DNA of 49,873 bases, from IMG/VR virus record IMGVR_UViG_3300042988_000539, positions 1 through 49,873 of that record. One strand, written 5' to 3'. This stretch comes from a virus. The notes beneath the pieces are model-generated. The model worked only from the letters and a program-made list of their open reading frames with translations. It was not told the DNA's origin and made no database searches. Positions 37,785 through 46,320 of this stretch are shown here, in pieces; the first letter of the stretch is position 1, and every line of letters begins with the position of its first letter. Position numbers and translations under genes: made by a program.

Positions 37785-37786
37785 TT

Positions 37787-38119
37787 ATGGATGGTAAATG
37801 CCCATATCATGACGATTTGGCGAGAGAGGTATCCGAGATATGCAAAAGAGTCGAGGGTCTACCTCTTCTCCAGAAGGACATGGAGTATCTCAGACGTGAC
37901 GTAGAGACTATTCTTGCAAGGTTCTCAAGTCATGTAAACGAGGCTGAAAAAGAAGGCGGATGGCATCAGCGTATGTTGATTGCCGAGAACGCCATCAGCA
38001 ATCTTCAGACATATCAGAAGTGGTGGGCATTGGGAGCTGGCGTTGTAGGCGGTCTGATTGGCGCGGCGGCTCCGAACGCTGTTAGAGGGATCGCTTCAAT
38101 GCTAGGGATAACCTCATGA
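37787..38119 (+). CDS. XhlA-like holin-associated membrane protein
   Basis: 110 residues from ATG 37787. The N-terminal coiled coil (LPLLQKDMEYLRRDVETILARFSSHVNE) is followed by one membrane helix (WWALGAGVVGGLIGAAAPNAV), the layout of haemolysin XhlA-type lysis accessories. It stands in a run of small membrane proteins. Assignment by architecture only. Confidence 0.65.
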   Translation: MDGKCPYHDDLAREVSEICKRVEGLPLLQKDMEYLRRDVETILARFSSHVNEAEKEGGWHQRMLIAENAISNLQTYQKWWALGAGVVGGLIGAAAPNAVRGIASMLGITS

Positions 38120-38307
38120 CAAAACACGCCATCATTAAAGAGCTTGTCCGCATCGAACGAACGCTCCTTAAGGCAAAAGAGTTTTCTGGGCATGGCGAGT
38201 GCGACAGGCTCATCTGTGAGGCAATAGCGAAATTAGTCGAGGTCGGACAGAAGATGTATCCTGACCTCGTTAAGTTAAAGAGCAAATACGCAGACCCAAC
38301 AATGTAA
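38116..38307 (+). CDS. Small helical hypothetical protein
   Basis: 63 residues, ATGA overlap. Two amphipathic helices (AIIKELVRIERTLLKAKEF, CDRLICEAIAKLVEVGQKMY). No known motif. Lies in the lysis-type cluster. Confidence 0.65.
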   Translation: MTKHAIIKELVRIERTLLKAKEFSGHGECDRLICEAIAKLVEVGQKMYPDLVKLKSKYADPTM

Positions 38308-38319
38308 AAGGAGAATAAT

Positions 38320-38478
38320 ATGGAATGGCTTACTCAGAACTGGGTTCAGATCATCGCGGCGTTGTACGCCCTTGAGTGTCTGTTGTCGATCATCGCTCCT
38401 ATGACACCGTGGAAGTTTGACGACAACATCGCTGGGTGGTTCAGCAAAATCCTTAAACAGTTTTTCCCGAAGAAATGA
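38320..38478 (+). CDS. Small single-span membrane protein (holin-like candidate)
   Basis: 52 residues; AAAAGGAG precedes the ATG. One hydrophobic helix (WVQIIAALYALECLLSIIAP) then a charged amphipathic end (GWFSKILKQFFPKK). Size, topology and place fit a small holin or accessory. Confidence 0.65.
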   Translation: MEWLTQNWVQIIAALYALECLLSIIAPMTPWKFDDNIAGWFSKILKQFFPKK

Positions 38479-38711
38479 AACAACTCCTCCTCTACTTAGG
38501 GTCGGTCTTGAAGATCGGGGAAGCCCTTTCCGTATGGGCTGACCCTAAGAGGAGAGAGGTTGTCAAACTGCGCCTGGCGATAGAGGCCGCAGAGAACCTG
38601 TTTCAGATCCGGAACAATGAGGGTGTGTACAAAGCAATGCCTCCCGCCAAGGTCGGTAAGTACTTGGTTCACTGGACAAAGCGCTGGGAAGCGTTTAAGG
38701 ATGGCGTATGA
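38475..38711 (+). CDS. Small hypothetical protein
   Basis: 78 residues, ATGA overlaps at both ends. Hydrophobic first 20 residues (QLLLYLGSVLKIGEALSVWA), then a basic helical body (RREVVKLRLAIEAAENLF). Possibly membrane-associated; role unknown. Confidence 0.65.
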   Translation: MKQLLLYLGSVLKIGEALSVWADPKRREVVKLRLAIEAAENLFQIRNNEGVYKAMPPAKVGKYLVHWTKRWEAFKDGV

Positions 38712-39145
38712 CGATACTTATCTGGGCGTGCCTTACGGCTCTGAGTGCGGTGTTGTATCACCTTGGAGGAACAACGGGTTACAACACAAAATTTCGTGAT
38801 TTTGGCTGTGCAATCTGCGCGGCTGTGGTACTATGGTTATTTGGAGGGTGGCACTGGTCATTATTGCTGACTGCTGTCCTCATGTTCGGAGCGCTTACGC
38901 AATACTGGAAGAAGAAAGGGCAGAGTGCTAAGTGGTATCATTGGTACGTAACAGGACTGATGTACGGCGTAAGCACCCTGCCCTTCTGTTTTTATCAGGG
39001 CCTCATACCGCAGTTCATTGCGTACACCTCGACGCTGGCGATCGCGACTGCGCTATGGTCCGAGGCGTTCGATGATGTCGTATGGGAAGAGTGCGGCAGA
39101 GGCGCGCTGCTTGTAGGTCTACTCATCGTGTTTCTGTGGAGGTAA
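38708..39145 (+). CDS. Polytopic membrane protein (holin-like candidate)
   Basis: 145 residues with about four membrane helices (LIWACLTALSAVLYHL, FGCAICAAVVLWLFGGWHWSLLLTAVLMFGAL, VTGLMYGVSTLPFCFYQGLI, GALLVGLLIVFLW). In the small lysis-type cluster it may be a holin or regulator. A short basic loop (YWKKKGQSAKWYHWY) separates the halves. Confidence 0.65.
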   Translation: MTILIWACLTALSAVLYHLGGTTGYNTKFRDFGCAICAAVVLWLFGGWHWSLLLTAVLMFGALTQYWKKKGQSAKWYHWYVTGLMYGVSTLPFCFYQGLIPQFIAYTSTLAIATALWSEAFDDVVWEECGRGALLVGLLIVFLWR

Positions 39146-39146
39146 C

Positions 39147-40238
39147 ATGGCCGGAATAACGTGGACAAAAAAGTTCTCCAGCGCGGATGACAGATCGCTT
39201 CTATTCGGATCGCAGCTCGGCACGGTGCAGGACGACGTTGCGGCTGCGTTCCTTGGCGCGGGCTCATTTGTGACTACTGACGTCACTGTGAAGACCGCGT
39301 CCTACTCTGCAGTGTCCGCTGACGCAGGTAAGTACATTGTTATGAACGGCACGACTGGGATCACGCTGACGTTGCCGGACATCTCGGGGGACGAGGTGTT
39401 CATGATCAAGAACGTTGGGCTCGGCAACCTTGTGCTCGCGTGTGACGGGTCAGACACGCTTGAGAGCGCCACTGGCATTGCGGTCAATCAGGGCCTGATC
39501 CTGGTTGGCGACGGCTCTGCGAACGTGTGGCGGATCATGGCGAACACATCAGACGATAGCGATGTTGACCTGACCACTGGCGTCACGGGAGTACTCCCGA
39601 TCGCGAACGGAGGCACTGGCCAGTCGTCTACGTCGAACGCGATCAACGCACTGCTTCCGGCACAGGGTTCCGCGAACGGGAAGTATCTTACCTCAAATGG
39701 AAGTGCTTGTAGTTGGGGTTCGATAACTACGCCCGCTTTGCGGTACGTTAGTACTACAACATTCAGTAATGAGCAGACGAAGACTATCACTGGACTTACC
39801 CCGGCAACGAAGAACTATCTTATTGTCTTTTCGTTGGCGGATTATGAGCTAAACAATCCAATGCAAGCACGTTTCGGGTTTCTGGATAGTTCAGGAAATG
39901 CTGTAGCTGCATCTTGGGGAATTTATATCATAGGAGCAACGGCAGTTGCTGGAGCTGGCGAAGCGTCTCTTATGGGTACATCTTACATGGACACCGCATA
40001 TTCTGTGCAAGGAACGCTTCGTTTTGGCGCTGGCATTGCCAAGTATCAACCAACCTATGTTGTATATGCTCAATACGACTGTACTGTTGTTCAGGCCGAA
40101 AGCTCACAAAATAAGGCTTATTTACTACACGGGGCAGGAGTATCCAGCACCGATGCTTCTGCAATAGATAGGATATATTTTTATACTGGGAACGGTTCCA
40201 ACGGAACAATTGTATTGTATGAATATGCAACGTCTTAA
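39147..40238 (+). CDS. Tail fibre protein with GTGQS hinge
   Basis: 363 residues. The N-terminal half is a beta-domain (GKYIVMNGTTGITLTLPD), and GVLPIANGGTGQSSTSNAINALLP is the GGTGQS hinge found in many phage fibres. The C-terminal half (from about 190) is Tyr/Ser/Thr-rich with A/T-richer codons, as expected for an exchangeable receptor-binding tip. GGAGGT precedes the ATG. Confidence 0.8.
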   Translation: MAGITWTKKFSSADDRSLLFGSQLGTVQDDVAAAFLGAGSFVTTDVTVKTASYSAVSADAGKYIVMNGTTGITLTLPDISGDEVFMIKNVGLGNLVLACDGSDTLESATGIAVNQGLILVGDGSANVWRIMANTSDDSDVDLTTGVTGVLPIANGGTGQSSTSNAINALLPAQGSANGKYLTSNGSACSWGSITTPALRYVSTTTFSNEQTKTITGLTPATKNYLIVFSLADYELNNPMQARFGFLDSSGNAVAASWGIYIIGATAVAGAGEASLMGTSYMDTAYSVQGTLRFGAGIAKYQPTYVVYAQYDCTVVQAESSQNKAYLLHGAGVSSTDASAIDRIYFYTGNGSNGTIVLYEYATS

Positions 40239-40256
40239 GTGTAACGGGAGACTGAC

Positions 40257-41387
40257 ATGTCCGTAAATCTCACAACTGGAATCATCCCTTTCACGGAGCT
40301 CTTCGAGCGCGTCATGACGACCGCGCGTATGGACTCGTTCAATAACGAGGACTACGCCAAGGGTCTAGTGAACGACTGCTACACGCGCGACCTGCCCCGC
40401 TTGAACGACTGGGGGCCGATCACAACGGACAGTTACCTGGCGATGACGGCGTGCTACACGACAGGCACCGTGTCTGTCGCGGCTGGCGGGACAGCGGTCA
40501 CGGGCGTCGGTACGGTCTGGACGAGCGGCATGACTGCGGCGAACGGCTGGAAGATCAAGTTTGCTGGGAACGACAACATCTATTCTTTCACATACGCTTC
40601 AGGCACAACGGCAACGATATCTCCGGCGTTGTCGGGAGCAACGGCCATATCCGGAGGCTCTTACTCGCTCTTCCAGGACGAGTACCAGCTGGCATCAGAT
40701 TTCAACCGCTTGCTGCGTAACGGCTCCATCTACGTGACCACAGGCGGGCGGCAGCAGGGCGACCCGATCAAGGAGCTCGCGCGTGACGGGTTCCGTGAGG
40801 ATTACACGCCAGAGCCGTCTGACCCGATCCGTCGTTGCATGCTGACCCGCGTCCATGCGACGACCGGCTACCAGATGCTGCAGGTCAATCCGCCTCCGAA
40901 GACGGCCAAGGTGTACCCATACGAGTACATCAAGACATACGCTCCCATGAAGGAGTACACGACAGGCACTGTGGCGACAACGCAGGGCAGTGCGGACATC
41001 GTTGGCACCGGTACAAGCTGGTCAACGAACGTTTCGGCTGGGATGTACTTCCGTGTGGATGCTGTGGGCAAGGGCGACTCGTCGAAATGGTACCAAGTGT
41101 CGACTGTCACGAGCTCAACGCAGATCACGCTGTCCTCTGTGTACGAAGATTCTGCAGAATCCGGCGCTGAGTACACGATCTGCTCTGCTCCGACTGCGTT
41201 TCCATCGAAATTCCACCAGTTTATCCTCTATGATTCGGTCTTGAAGGCTGTTGCCGCGCAGGATGACCCGAACACGGAGATGATCCTGACCTCGAGGAAC
41301 GATATTCTGAACGGTCTCTACAAAGATTACAAGGGACGCAGGACAAACCAGCAATATTCAGCGGACGACGACGGCATCAGGAGCTAA
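40257..41387 (+). CDS. Head-tail adaptor/tail tube-type virion protein with repeated beta domain
   Basis: 376 residues. The body (PFTELFERVMTTARMDSFNNEDYAKGLVNDCYTRDLPRL and the C-terminal FHQFILYDSVLKAVAAQDD) is helical like podovirus adaptors. Two inserted beta modules share TTGTV...G-T-x-W-T/S...Y-x-V/F and look like an internal duplication (about 72-140 and 238-300). Fits a portal-adjacent connector. Confidence 0.75.
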   Translation: MSVNLTTGIIPFTELFERVMTTARMDSFNNEDYAKGLVNDCYTRDLPRLNDWGPITTDSYLAMTACYTTGTVSVAAGGTAVTGVGTVWTSGMTAANGWKIKFAGNDNIYSFTYASGTTATISPALSGATAISGGSYSLFQDEYQLASDFNRLLRNGSIYVTTGGRQQGDPIKELARDGFREDYTPEPSDPIRRCMLTRVHATTGYQMLQVNPPPKTAKVYPYEYIKTYAPMKEYTTGTVATTQGSADIVGTGTSWSTNVSAGMYFRVDAVGKGDSSKWYQVSTVTSSTQITLSSVYEDSAESGAEYTICSAPTAFPSKFHQFILYDSVLKAVAAQDDPNTEMILTSRNDILNGLYKDYKGRRTNQQYSADDDGIRS

Positions 41388-41388
41388 A

Positions 41389-42933
41389 ATGGCGCTTGGA
41401 AAGTCTATAACGACGTTCACAGTCGACGATTGCAAGTCCGGCGTTAACTACGCCTTCGACATCACCTCCCTTACAGCAGATCAGACGCCAAATTCCATGG
41501 ATGTGGAATTCGTCCAGGGTGGCTGGCGCAAGCGGTTCGGCCGTGAGGCGCTAAATAGCACTGTTGGTGCTGGTGCTGTAGGGCACAGCGCTGTTGACTT
41601 CGGTGTTGTGTCTGGGACGCATAAGCAGGTGATCCATTTCGGGACAAATGTCTACGCTATGGACGACATGGACGGAACGCTGACCTCCATACGTGCGAGC
41701 GCGCCTAACGAGAGGTCGTTCAACGCTAAGGTGAAGGCGTACGTCATCCAGAGTTACGATGACAACAGCGCTCCGTACTACTGGGACGGTTCCGCTGCTG
41801 CGATGGCTGTGGTTTCAGCCTCTGCCCCTGGGTTCAAGCGCGCGATCGAGTTCCAGGGCTACCTGATGGCCATGAACACGAGTGCCAACCCGATGCGCGT
41901 GTATTATGAAGACATCAACACGATGATCGGCGGTACGTTCGCGAACTATTTCACGCTTACGCCTGCCCCGAACGACGATGAGATCTCCGATCCGTTCCTT
42001 CTTAATGGTCGCCTCTACGTTGGCAGCAAATACGCCATCTTCCGTGTCAGCTACGTCGGAGGCATCACTGTTTTCGAGTATAAGCAGGTCATTTCTGACG
42101 TTGGCATCGTTCCTGGCACGCTGCAGGTCGTTATCACCAAGGAATATGGACAGGCGGCGCTGTTTCTGGGCACGGACCAGCGTGTGTACCTGTTCGACGG
42201 AGCAAACATCAAGAGCATCTCAGACCTGTACTATGACCACAACGATTACACCGAGATCTCGCTGGACCTCATCGATCCCGTCTACAAGACCAACTCGTTC
42301 GCTGTTGTTGACACCCGTCTGCGCGTGTACCGCCTGTTCATAACGAAATATGGCGAGACCACCAACAGGTTCTCGTTCAATGTCGACCTGGACACGTTCG
42401 CTGCGTACCCGTTCCAGAACATGACGCTGTCTGACGGGGCGATGTGCTACGATGCACAGGGCAGGCAGCAGTTGGTGTGCCTTGGGTACGATGGTATCGC
42501 ATACAAGATGTTCAGTGAGACGAACACCGACGCCGGCACAGCGATCGACGACTATTGGGAGAGCCCGATCGTGACGTCGAAGGACTCCACCATCAAGCAG
42601 GGGCAGACGCTGACGCTTCACTTGAAGCCGGTGTCGCAGGACAACCTGACCGTGTACGACAAGTGCGACTACGCCAACGGCTGGCAGAAGCGCTGCGACA
42701 TACGGCTCTGCTCGAGCCGCGACAGGCTCCTGGGCACCAGCCTGGTGCTGGCGACGGGCACGTTGGGCTCGTATGTGGATGTTATCCGTGCTGCGGTGAA
42801 CGTGCCTGTGGCCTGCAACTCGTACAGGTTCAAGATCAGCTCGAACAGCGCGACCTCTCGCAGGTGGGAGCTGTTGAAGGTAGAGTACGACCAGACGGCT
42901 GTAGCCATCGGCAAGGCGGAGGCGATACGATGA
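41389..42933 (+). CDS. Tail nozzle-like beta-propeller virion protein
   Basis: 514 residues. Repeated strands of about 45 residues (VIHFGTNVYAMDDMDGTL, PYYWDGSAAAMAVV, FLLNGRLYVGSKYAIFRVSY, ALFLGTDQRVYLFDGANI, LVCLGYDGIAYKMFSET) suggest a beta-propeller as in P22 gp10 and T7 gp12 nozzle proteins. It follows the adaptor-like gene, supporting this. Confidence 0.8.
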   Translation: MALGKSITTFTVDDCKSGVNYAFDITSLTADQTPNSMDVEFVQGGWRKRFGREALNSTVGAGAVGHSAVDFGVVSGTHKQVIHFGTNVYAMDDMDGTLTSIRASAPNERSFNAKVKAYVIQSYDDNSAPYYWDGSAAAMAVVSASAPGFKRAIEFQGYLMAMNTSANPMRVYYEDINTMIGGTFANYFTLTPAPNDDEISDPFLLNGRLYVGSKYAIFRVSYVGGITVFEYKQVISDVGIVPGTLQVVITKEYGQAALFLGTDQRVYLFDGANIKSISDLYYDHNDYTEISLDLIDPVYKTNSFAVVDTRLRVYRLFITKYGETTNRFSFNVDLDTFAAYPFQNMTLSDGAMCYDAQGRQQLVCLGYDGIAYKMFSETNTDAGTAIDDYWESPIVTSKDSTIKQGQTLTLHLKPVSQDNLTVYDKCDYANGWQKRCDIRLCSSRDRLLGTSLVLATGTLGSYVDVIRAAVNVPVACNSYRFKISSNSATSRRWELLKVEYDQTAVAIGKAEAIR

Positions 42934-43166
42934 AGATCCAGGACGTTGACCTATCCAAGGAGTCGCTTCAGACACAGGAGTTCGCTGAGCAGGTCAGGTC
43001 GCTCTTGAACTCTGGCAGTATGGAGGTCGCTGTGTCGTTCGCAGCTCCGCCGTTCGCCACAGCACCGACAGAGACGAAGCTGTATCTGTCAATACTCGGG
43101 ACCCAGTACAGGCTATACATCAGTTATTTAGGAGATTGGTACTATGTTGCCCTCACGAAAGCCTAA
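42930..43166 (+). CDS. Small virion-associated protein
   Basis: 78 residues, ATGA overlap with the nozzle gene. Helical start (LSKESLQTQEFAEQVRSLLNSG) and beta end (TKLYLSILGTQYRLYISYLGDWYYVALT). It overlaps the following gene by 23 bases. Role unknown, probably structural. Confidence 0.7.
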   Translation: MKIQDVDLSKESLQTQEFAEQVRSLLNSGSMEVAVSFAAPPFATAPTETKLYLSILGTQYRLYISYLGDWYYVALTKA

Positions 43167-44517
43167 CGTCAAGGTCATACCATCAGAGCAGTTCAACCGG
43201 CTGCCGTACCCGGACGTCGACAAGTCGCTCGGGATCACGGACATGCGTAAGGGGCAGTCGTTCGTCCGCCAGACAGGGAACCCTGTGCTTGACCAGTTCA
43301 CCGTGCTGCATGAGGCGGGCGAGCAGCAGGCACCCACCAGCCCACATGAGGACGTACCAGGGCTTAGGTACTGGAAGCCGTTCAAGGGTGACTTCCGCAT
43401 AGATAAAGACGACTTTGAGCCGGATAGTTTGATCGAGAACACGATGAACTATCTGATGCCGTTGTCTAATCCGAGCTTCACACATCGCGTGTTCTCCGAG
43501 GACGTCGCTCCCTATGTTGACCAGGGGTATCGCGTTGTAGCACCGATGGCAGCAACTTTTGTTGGAGGCCCGATGGCAGGGGCTGCGATGACTACCGCGC
43601 TGCAGGCCAGGGACGCTGCTGATCAGCCGGACTCGAACCTGAATACGTCCGAGGGTTGGAAGGGTTTAGGAAAGCAGGCGGCTGTGAATTTCGGAACCGC
43701 TGCTGCGGCGAACGCGCTCAGCAACTGGGCCGCTCCGGCACAGCCAGCATCAAGCACGTCCATGAAGGCCGGGTTCGATGCTGCTCAGACCGGGCAGGCT
43801 CAGACAGCGGGTATGAACTCTTATTATATAGGAGGTAACATACCAGCACAGGCGGGTACGAACGCATCGACGGCAGGCACAACAATGCGCGCTGGGTTTA
43901 ACGCTGCAACTGCAGGTGGCACTGCGTCACCAAACTACGGCTCAGCATTGTCGCGCTTCGCGTCGTCTGGGGCAGGACAGGCGTTGAAGAAGGGCGCTGC
44001 CAAAACCGGCGAGCAGATCGTGAACCAGACGCTGACCGAGACCCTGCAGCCGTCCATGGCACAGCCGATCTCTGACAGTATCGGGACCAGCCCGCTTAGC
44101 ATTGGTGATGTGTTGTCACGATTTGGTGGTGAGGAGCTGCTCAAGAACCCAACGCTTGGCGGCCCTGCGATAACGCAGGACGACATGAACAAAATTTCTG
44201 AGCGCATCAGCGCGAACCGGCTGCTGCAGGAGCAGAGCATCCTGGATGAGTTCCGTATCGGCGGACGTGGTGGCGATTATTACGATGACCCGAACTTCAA
44301 GCGCCAGATCTCTGAGATCGGCACAAGCGCCAAGACAGCGCAGGAGCAGGCAGCCGAGCAGGCGAACGCGTATAACAAGAGCGCGGCACGCATGGCGTAC
44401 GGCGACGAGATGAAGCGCATGAACAATCTTACGGATGACCAGCTGACCAAATACATCGACTACGCTCGGACGAACCCGACGTGGCAGTACGCTAACATGT
44501 TCCAACCACTCTTATAA
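43144..44517 (+). CDS. Internal virion (ejection-type) protein
   Basis: 457 residues. After a polar N-terminus come Ala/Gly-rich stretches (VVAPMAATFVGGPMAGAAMTTAL, FGTAAAANALSNWAAPAQPAS) and a charged helical C-terminus. This composition, with amphipathic Ala/Gly helices, is typical of podovirus internal proteins that form the ejection conduit. Confidence 0.75.
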   Translation: MLPSRKPNVKVIPSEQFNRLPYPDVDKSLGITDMRKGQSFVRQTGNPVLDQFTVLHEAGEQQAPTSPHEDVPGLRYWKPFKGDFRIDKDDFEPDSLIENTMNYLMPLSNPSFTHRVFSEDVAPYVDQGYRVVAPMAATFVGGPMAGAAMTTALQARDAADQPDSNLNTSEGWKGLGKQAAVNFGTAAAANALSNWAAPAQPASSTSMKAGFDAAQTGQAQTAGMNSYYIGGNIPAQAGTNASTAGTTMRAGFNAATAGGTASPNYGSALSRFASSGAGQALKKGAAKTGEQIVNQTLTETLQPSMAQPISDSIGTSPLSIGDVLSRFGGEELLKNPTLGGPAITQDDMNKISERISANRLLQEQSILDEFRIGGRGGDYYDDPNFKRQISEIGTSAKTAQEQAAEQANAYNKSAARMAYGDEMKRMNNLTDDQLTKYIDYARTNPTWQYANMFQPLL

Positions 44518-44529
44518 AGCGAGGATACC

Positions 44530-45771
44530 ATGGGTTTTAACTTCAAGAACTGGGGCAAGAGTCTTTTGGCAGGTGCGGCGGGCGGCGCGTTGAGCAGCCA
44601 GTTCTCTGCGCTGAAGCCGTTTCAGGCAGCGATCTCGGCAGGTGCTGGCGCCTTGGCGAACAAGGACAATCGCCTGGCTGGTGCGCTGCAGGGCTTCGCT
44701 GGAGGCGGCCTAGGGTCATCTGCGCTTAGCGGTATTAAGAACTCATGGGGGAACACGAGCGGAAGCGCTCTGGACAATTTCATGTCTGGTGCCAAGACCG
44801 GCGGCACGGGCTACGTGGGTAGCATTCCCGGCTTTGGTGGGTTCGGCACGAGCAACCCGACTGGGGTGTTCTCGAAGATGCTCGCGCCCAAGACTACGGA
44901 TGTGTTCAAGTCTTCGGCATCCAACCCATACAGCATCGCAGGATCTGGAGCTGGGATCGCCAGCAACATGGCTGGAAGTACGGCTAAGCCAGCTGCAATG
45001 ACTAATCCAAGCGGGTTTAACTATGACCAATTTGCAAACCAGCTGCAGAGCACAGGAATCTCCAAGCCAACGACCTCTGGTGGTGGAGGCGCATTGAGCC
45101 GTTTCCTTGGTGGCAGCAGCGACGGGGCTAATAACACTAACTTCGGACGTATTGCAGCTGGTGCTGGTGTCGCTTCTCTTGGAAACTTATTCGCCCCACA
45201 GGTCGAGGTTCCCGACTACGGCAGTCTTCCTGGCGTGCAGGCGTATAAGGCTGCTGTCGAGGGTGGTGGCGCGGACCCTGAGGCGCGCGCTCTTGGTATG
45301 GGCGAGCTGAGGAACATCCTTAATAACCAGATTGGAGCGACACCGCAGGCTGTGCAGGACGCGGAGCAGCGCTCTGCCATGCTGCAGTACGAGAAGGACC
45401 GGCAGGCGGCTATCAATAATTGGAAGGCTGTCCGACCTGGCATCGATATCGCCAACGATAGCGACTTCCAGAAGTACATGACGGATTTCGACGCACGCTA
45501 CACGGCGGACCGTATGGCGAACGAGACGTCACGGAACTGGCAGTATTACCAGCAGCAGCAACAGCAGCGTCTCGCGGCGATGCAGACGGCGCTCAACCTG
45601 AACGCAGAGCAGATGACGTACCTGCAGAGCCTGGCGCAGCTGGAGATCGACCAGATCATGGCACAGACTGACCTCACCGCAGGCGAAGCCGCGCAGGTCA
45701 AGGAGCTCTTCGGAACAATCGGCGAGGCGGTCATGGAGTCTGGCTTGCCGCAGAACATTTACACGGTTTAA
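44530..45771 (+). CDS. Internal virion (ejection-type) protein
   Basis: 413 residues. A Gly/Ala/Ser-rich N-terminal half (LLAGAAGGALSSQF, ISAGAGALANK) and a long Gln/Ala/Glu-rich helical C-terminal half (NWQYYQQQQQQRLAAMQTALNLN). Paired with the preceding gene and the giant protein, it likely belongs to the ejectosome. Confidence 0.75.
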   Translation: MGFNFKNWGKSLLAGAAGGALSSQFSALKPFQAAISAGAGALANKDNRLAGALQGFAGGGLGSSALSGIKNSWGNTSGSALDNFMSGAKTGGTGYVGSIPGFGGFGTSNPTGVFSKMLAPKTTDVFKSSASNPYSIAGSGAGIASNMAGSTAKPAAMTNPSGFNYDQFANQLQSTGISKPTTSGGGGALSRFLGGSSDGANNTNFGRIAAGAGVASLGNLFAPQVEVPDYGSLPGVQAYKAAVEGGGADPEARALGMGELRNILNNQIGATPQAVQDAEQRSAMLQYEKDRQAAINNWKAVRPGIDIANDSDFQKYMTDFDARYTADRMANETSRNWQYYQQQQQQRLAAMQTALNLNAEQMTYLQSLAQLEIDQIMAQTDLTAGEAAQVKELFGTIGEAVMESGLPQNIYTV

Positions 45772-45780
45772 GGAGGCTAT

Positions 45781-46320
45781 ATGGCAGCGTCACCACTAAA
45801 CTTCTTCGACGTCAGCGGCGCACGGGGCGGCAGCCCTGGGAGATTCTTCCAATACGGACAGATCAACAGCCCTGCCTACGGCGTAACTGGCGCTCTGCGG
45901 AACATCCTGCAGAGAGCACGTGACCTGAGCGGCAAGCGTCAAGAGTTCGGCATGCAGCTTGCGCTACAGCGAGATAAGAACACTCCAGTCATGCCTCCAG
46001 GTGGTGAGGGGCTTGCGCCCAGTCTTGAGACACAGGTTGACCCTACGACGGGGAAGATCTTCTACACATCGAGAAGGTGGGATCCGTCAAAAGGTAACTA
46101 TGAATACTCACACTTATCACCAGTAACTCCGTTTGCAGGACCATCTGCTAAGGAGCAGGTCGAAGAGAAGCGCAATCTAAAGCGCCTTAAGGCTATGCAA
46201 GAACGCGAGCAGGGCGCATCTGTCACGCCCGTAGCACCTGTGGGTGGCGACCCCGATAAGCAACTTTTCGACACACAGTTCCAATATTTTATCGACAGCC
46301 TAAATAACCTGGAGTCGTAA
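45781..46320 (+). CDS. Virion-associated hypothetical protein
   Basis: 179 residues with AAGGAGG before the ATG. A short N-terminal SPLNFFDVSGARGG, a basic helical stretch (LRNILQRARDLSGKRQEF) and a charged C-terminus. It is directly followed (TAAATG) by the giant virion gene and is probably packaged with it. Confidence 0.65.
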   Translation: MAASPLNFFDVSGARGGSPGRFFQYGQINSPAYGVTGALRNILQRARDLSGKRQEFGMQLALQRDKNTPVMPPGGEGLAPSLETQVDPTTGKIFYTSRRWDPSKGNYEYSHLSPVTPFAGPSAKEQVEEKRNLKRLKAMQEREQGASVTPVAPVGGDPDKQLFDTQFQYFIDSLNNLES

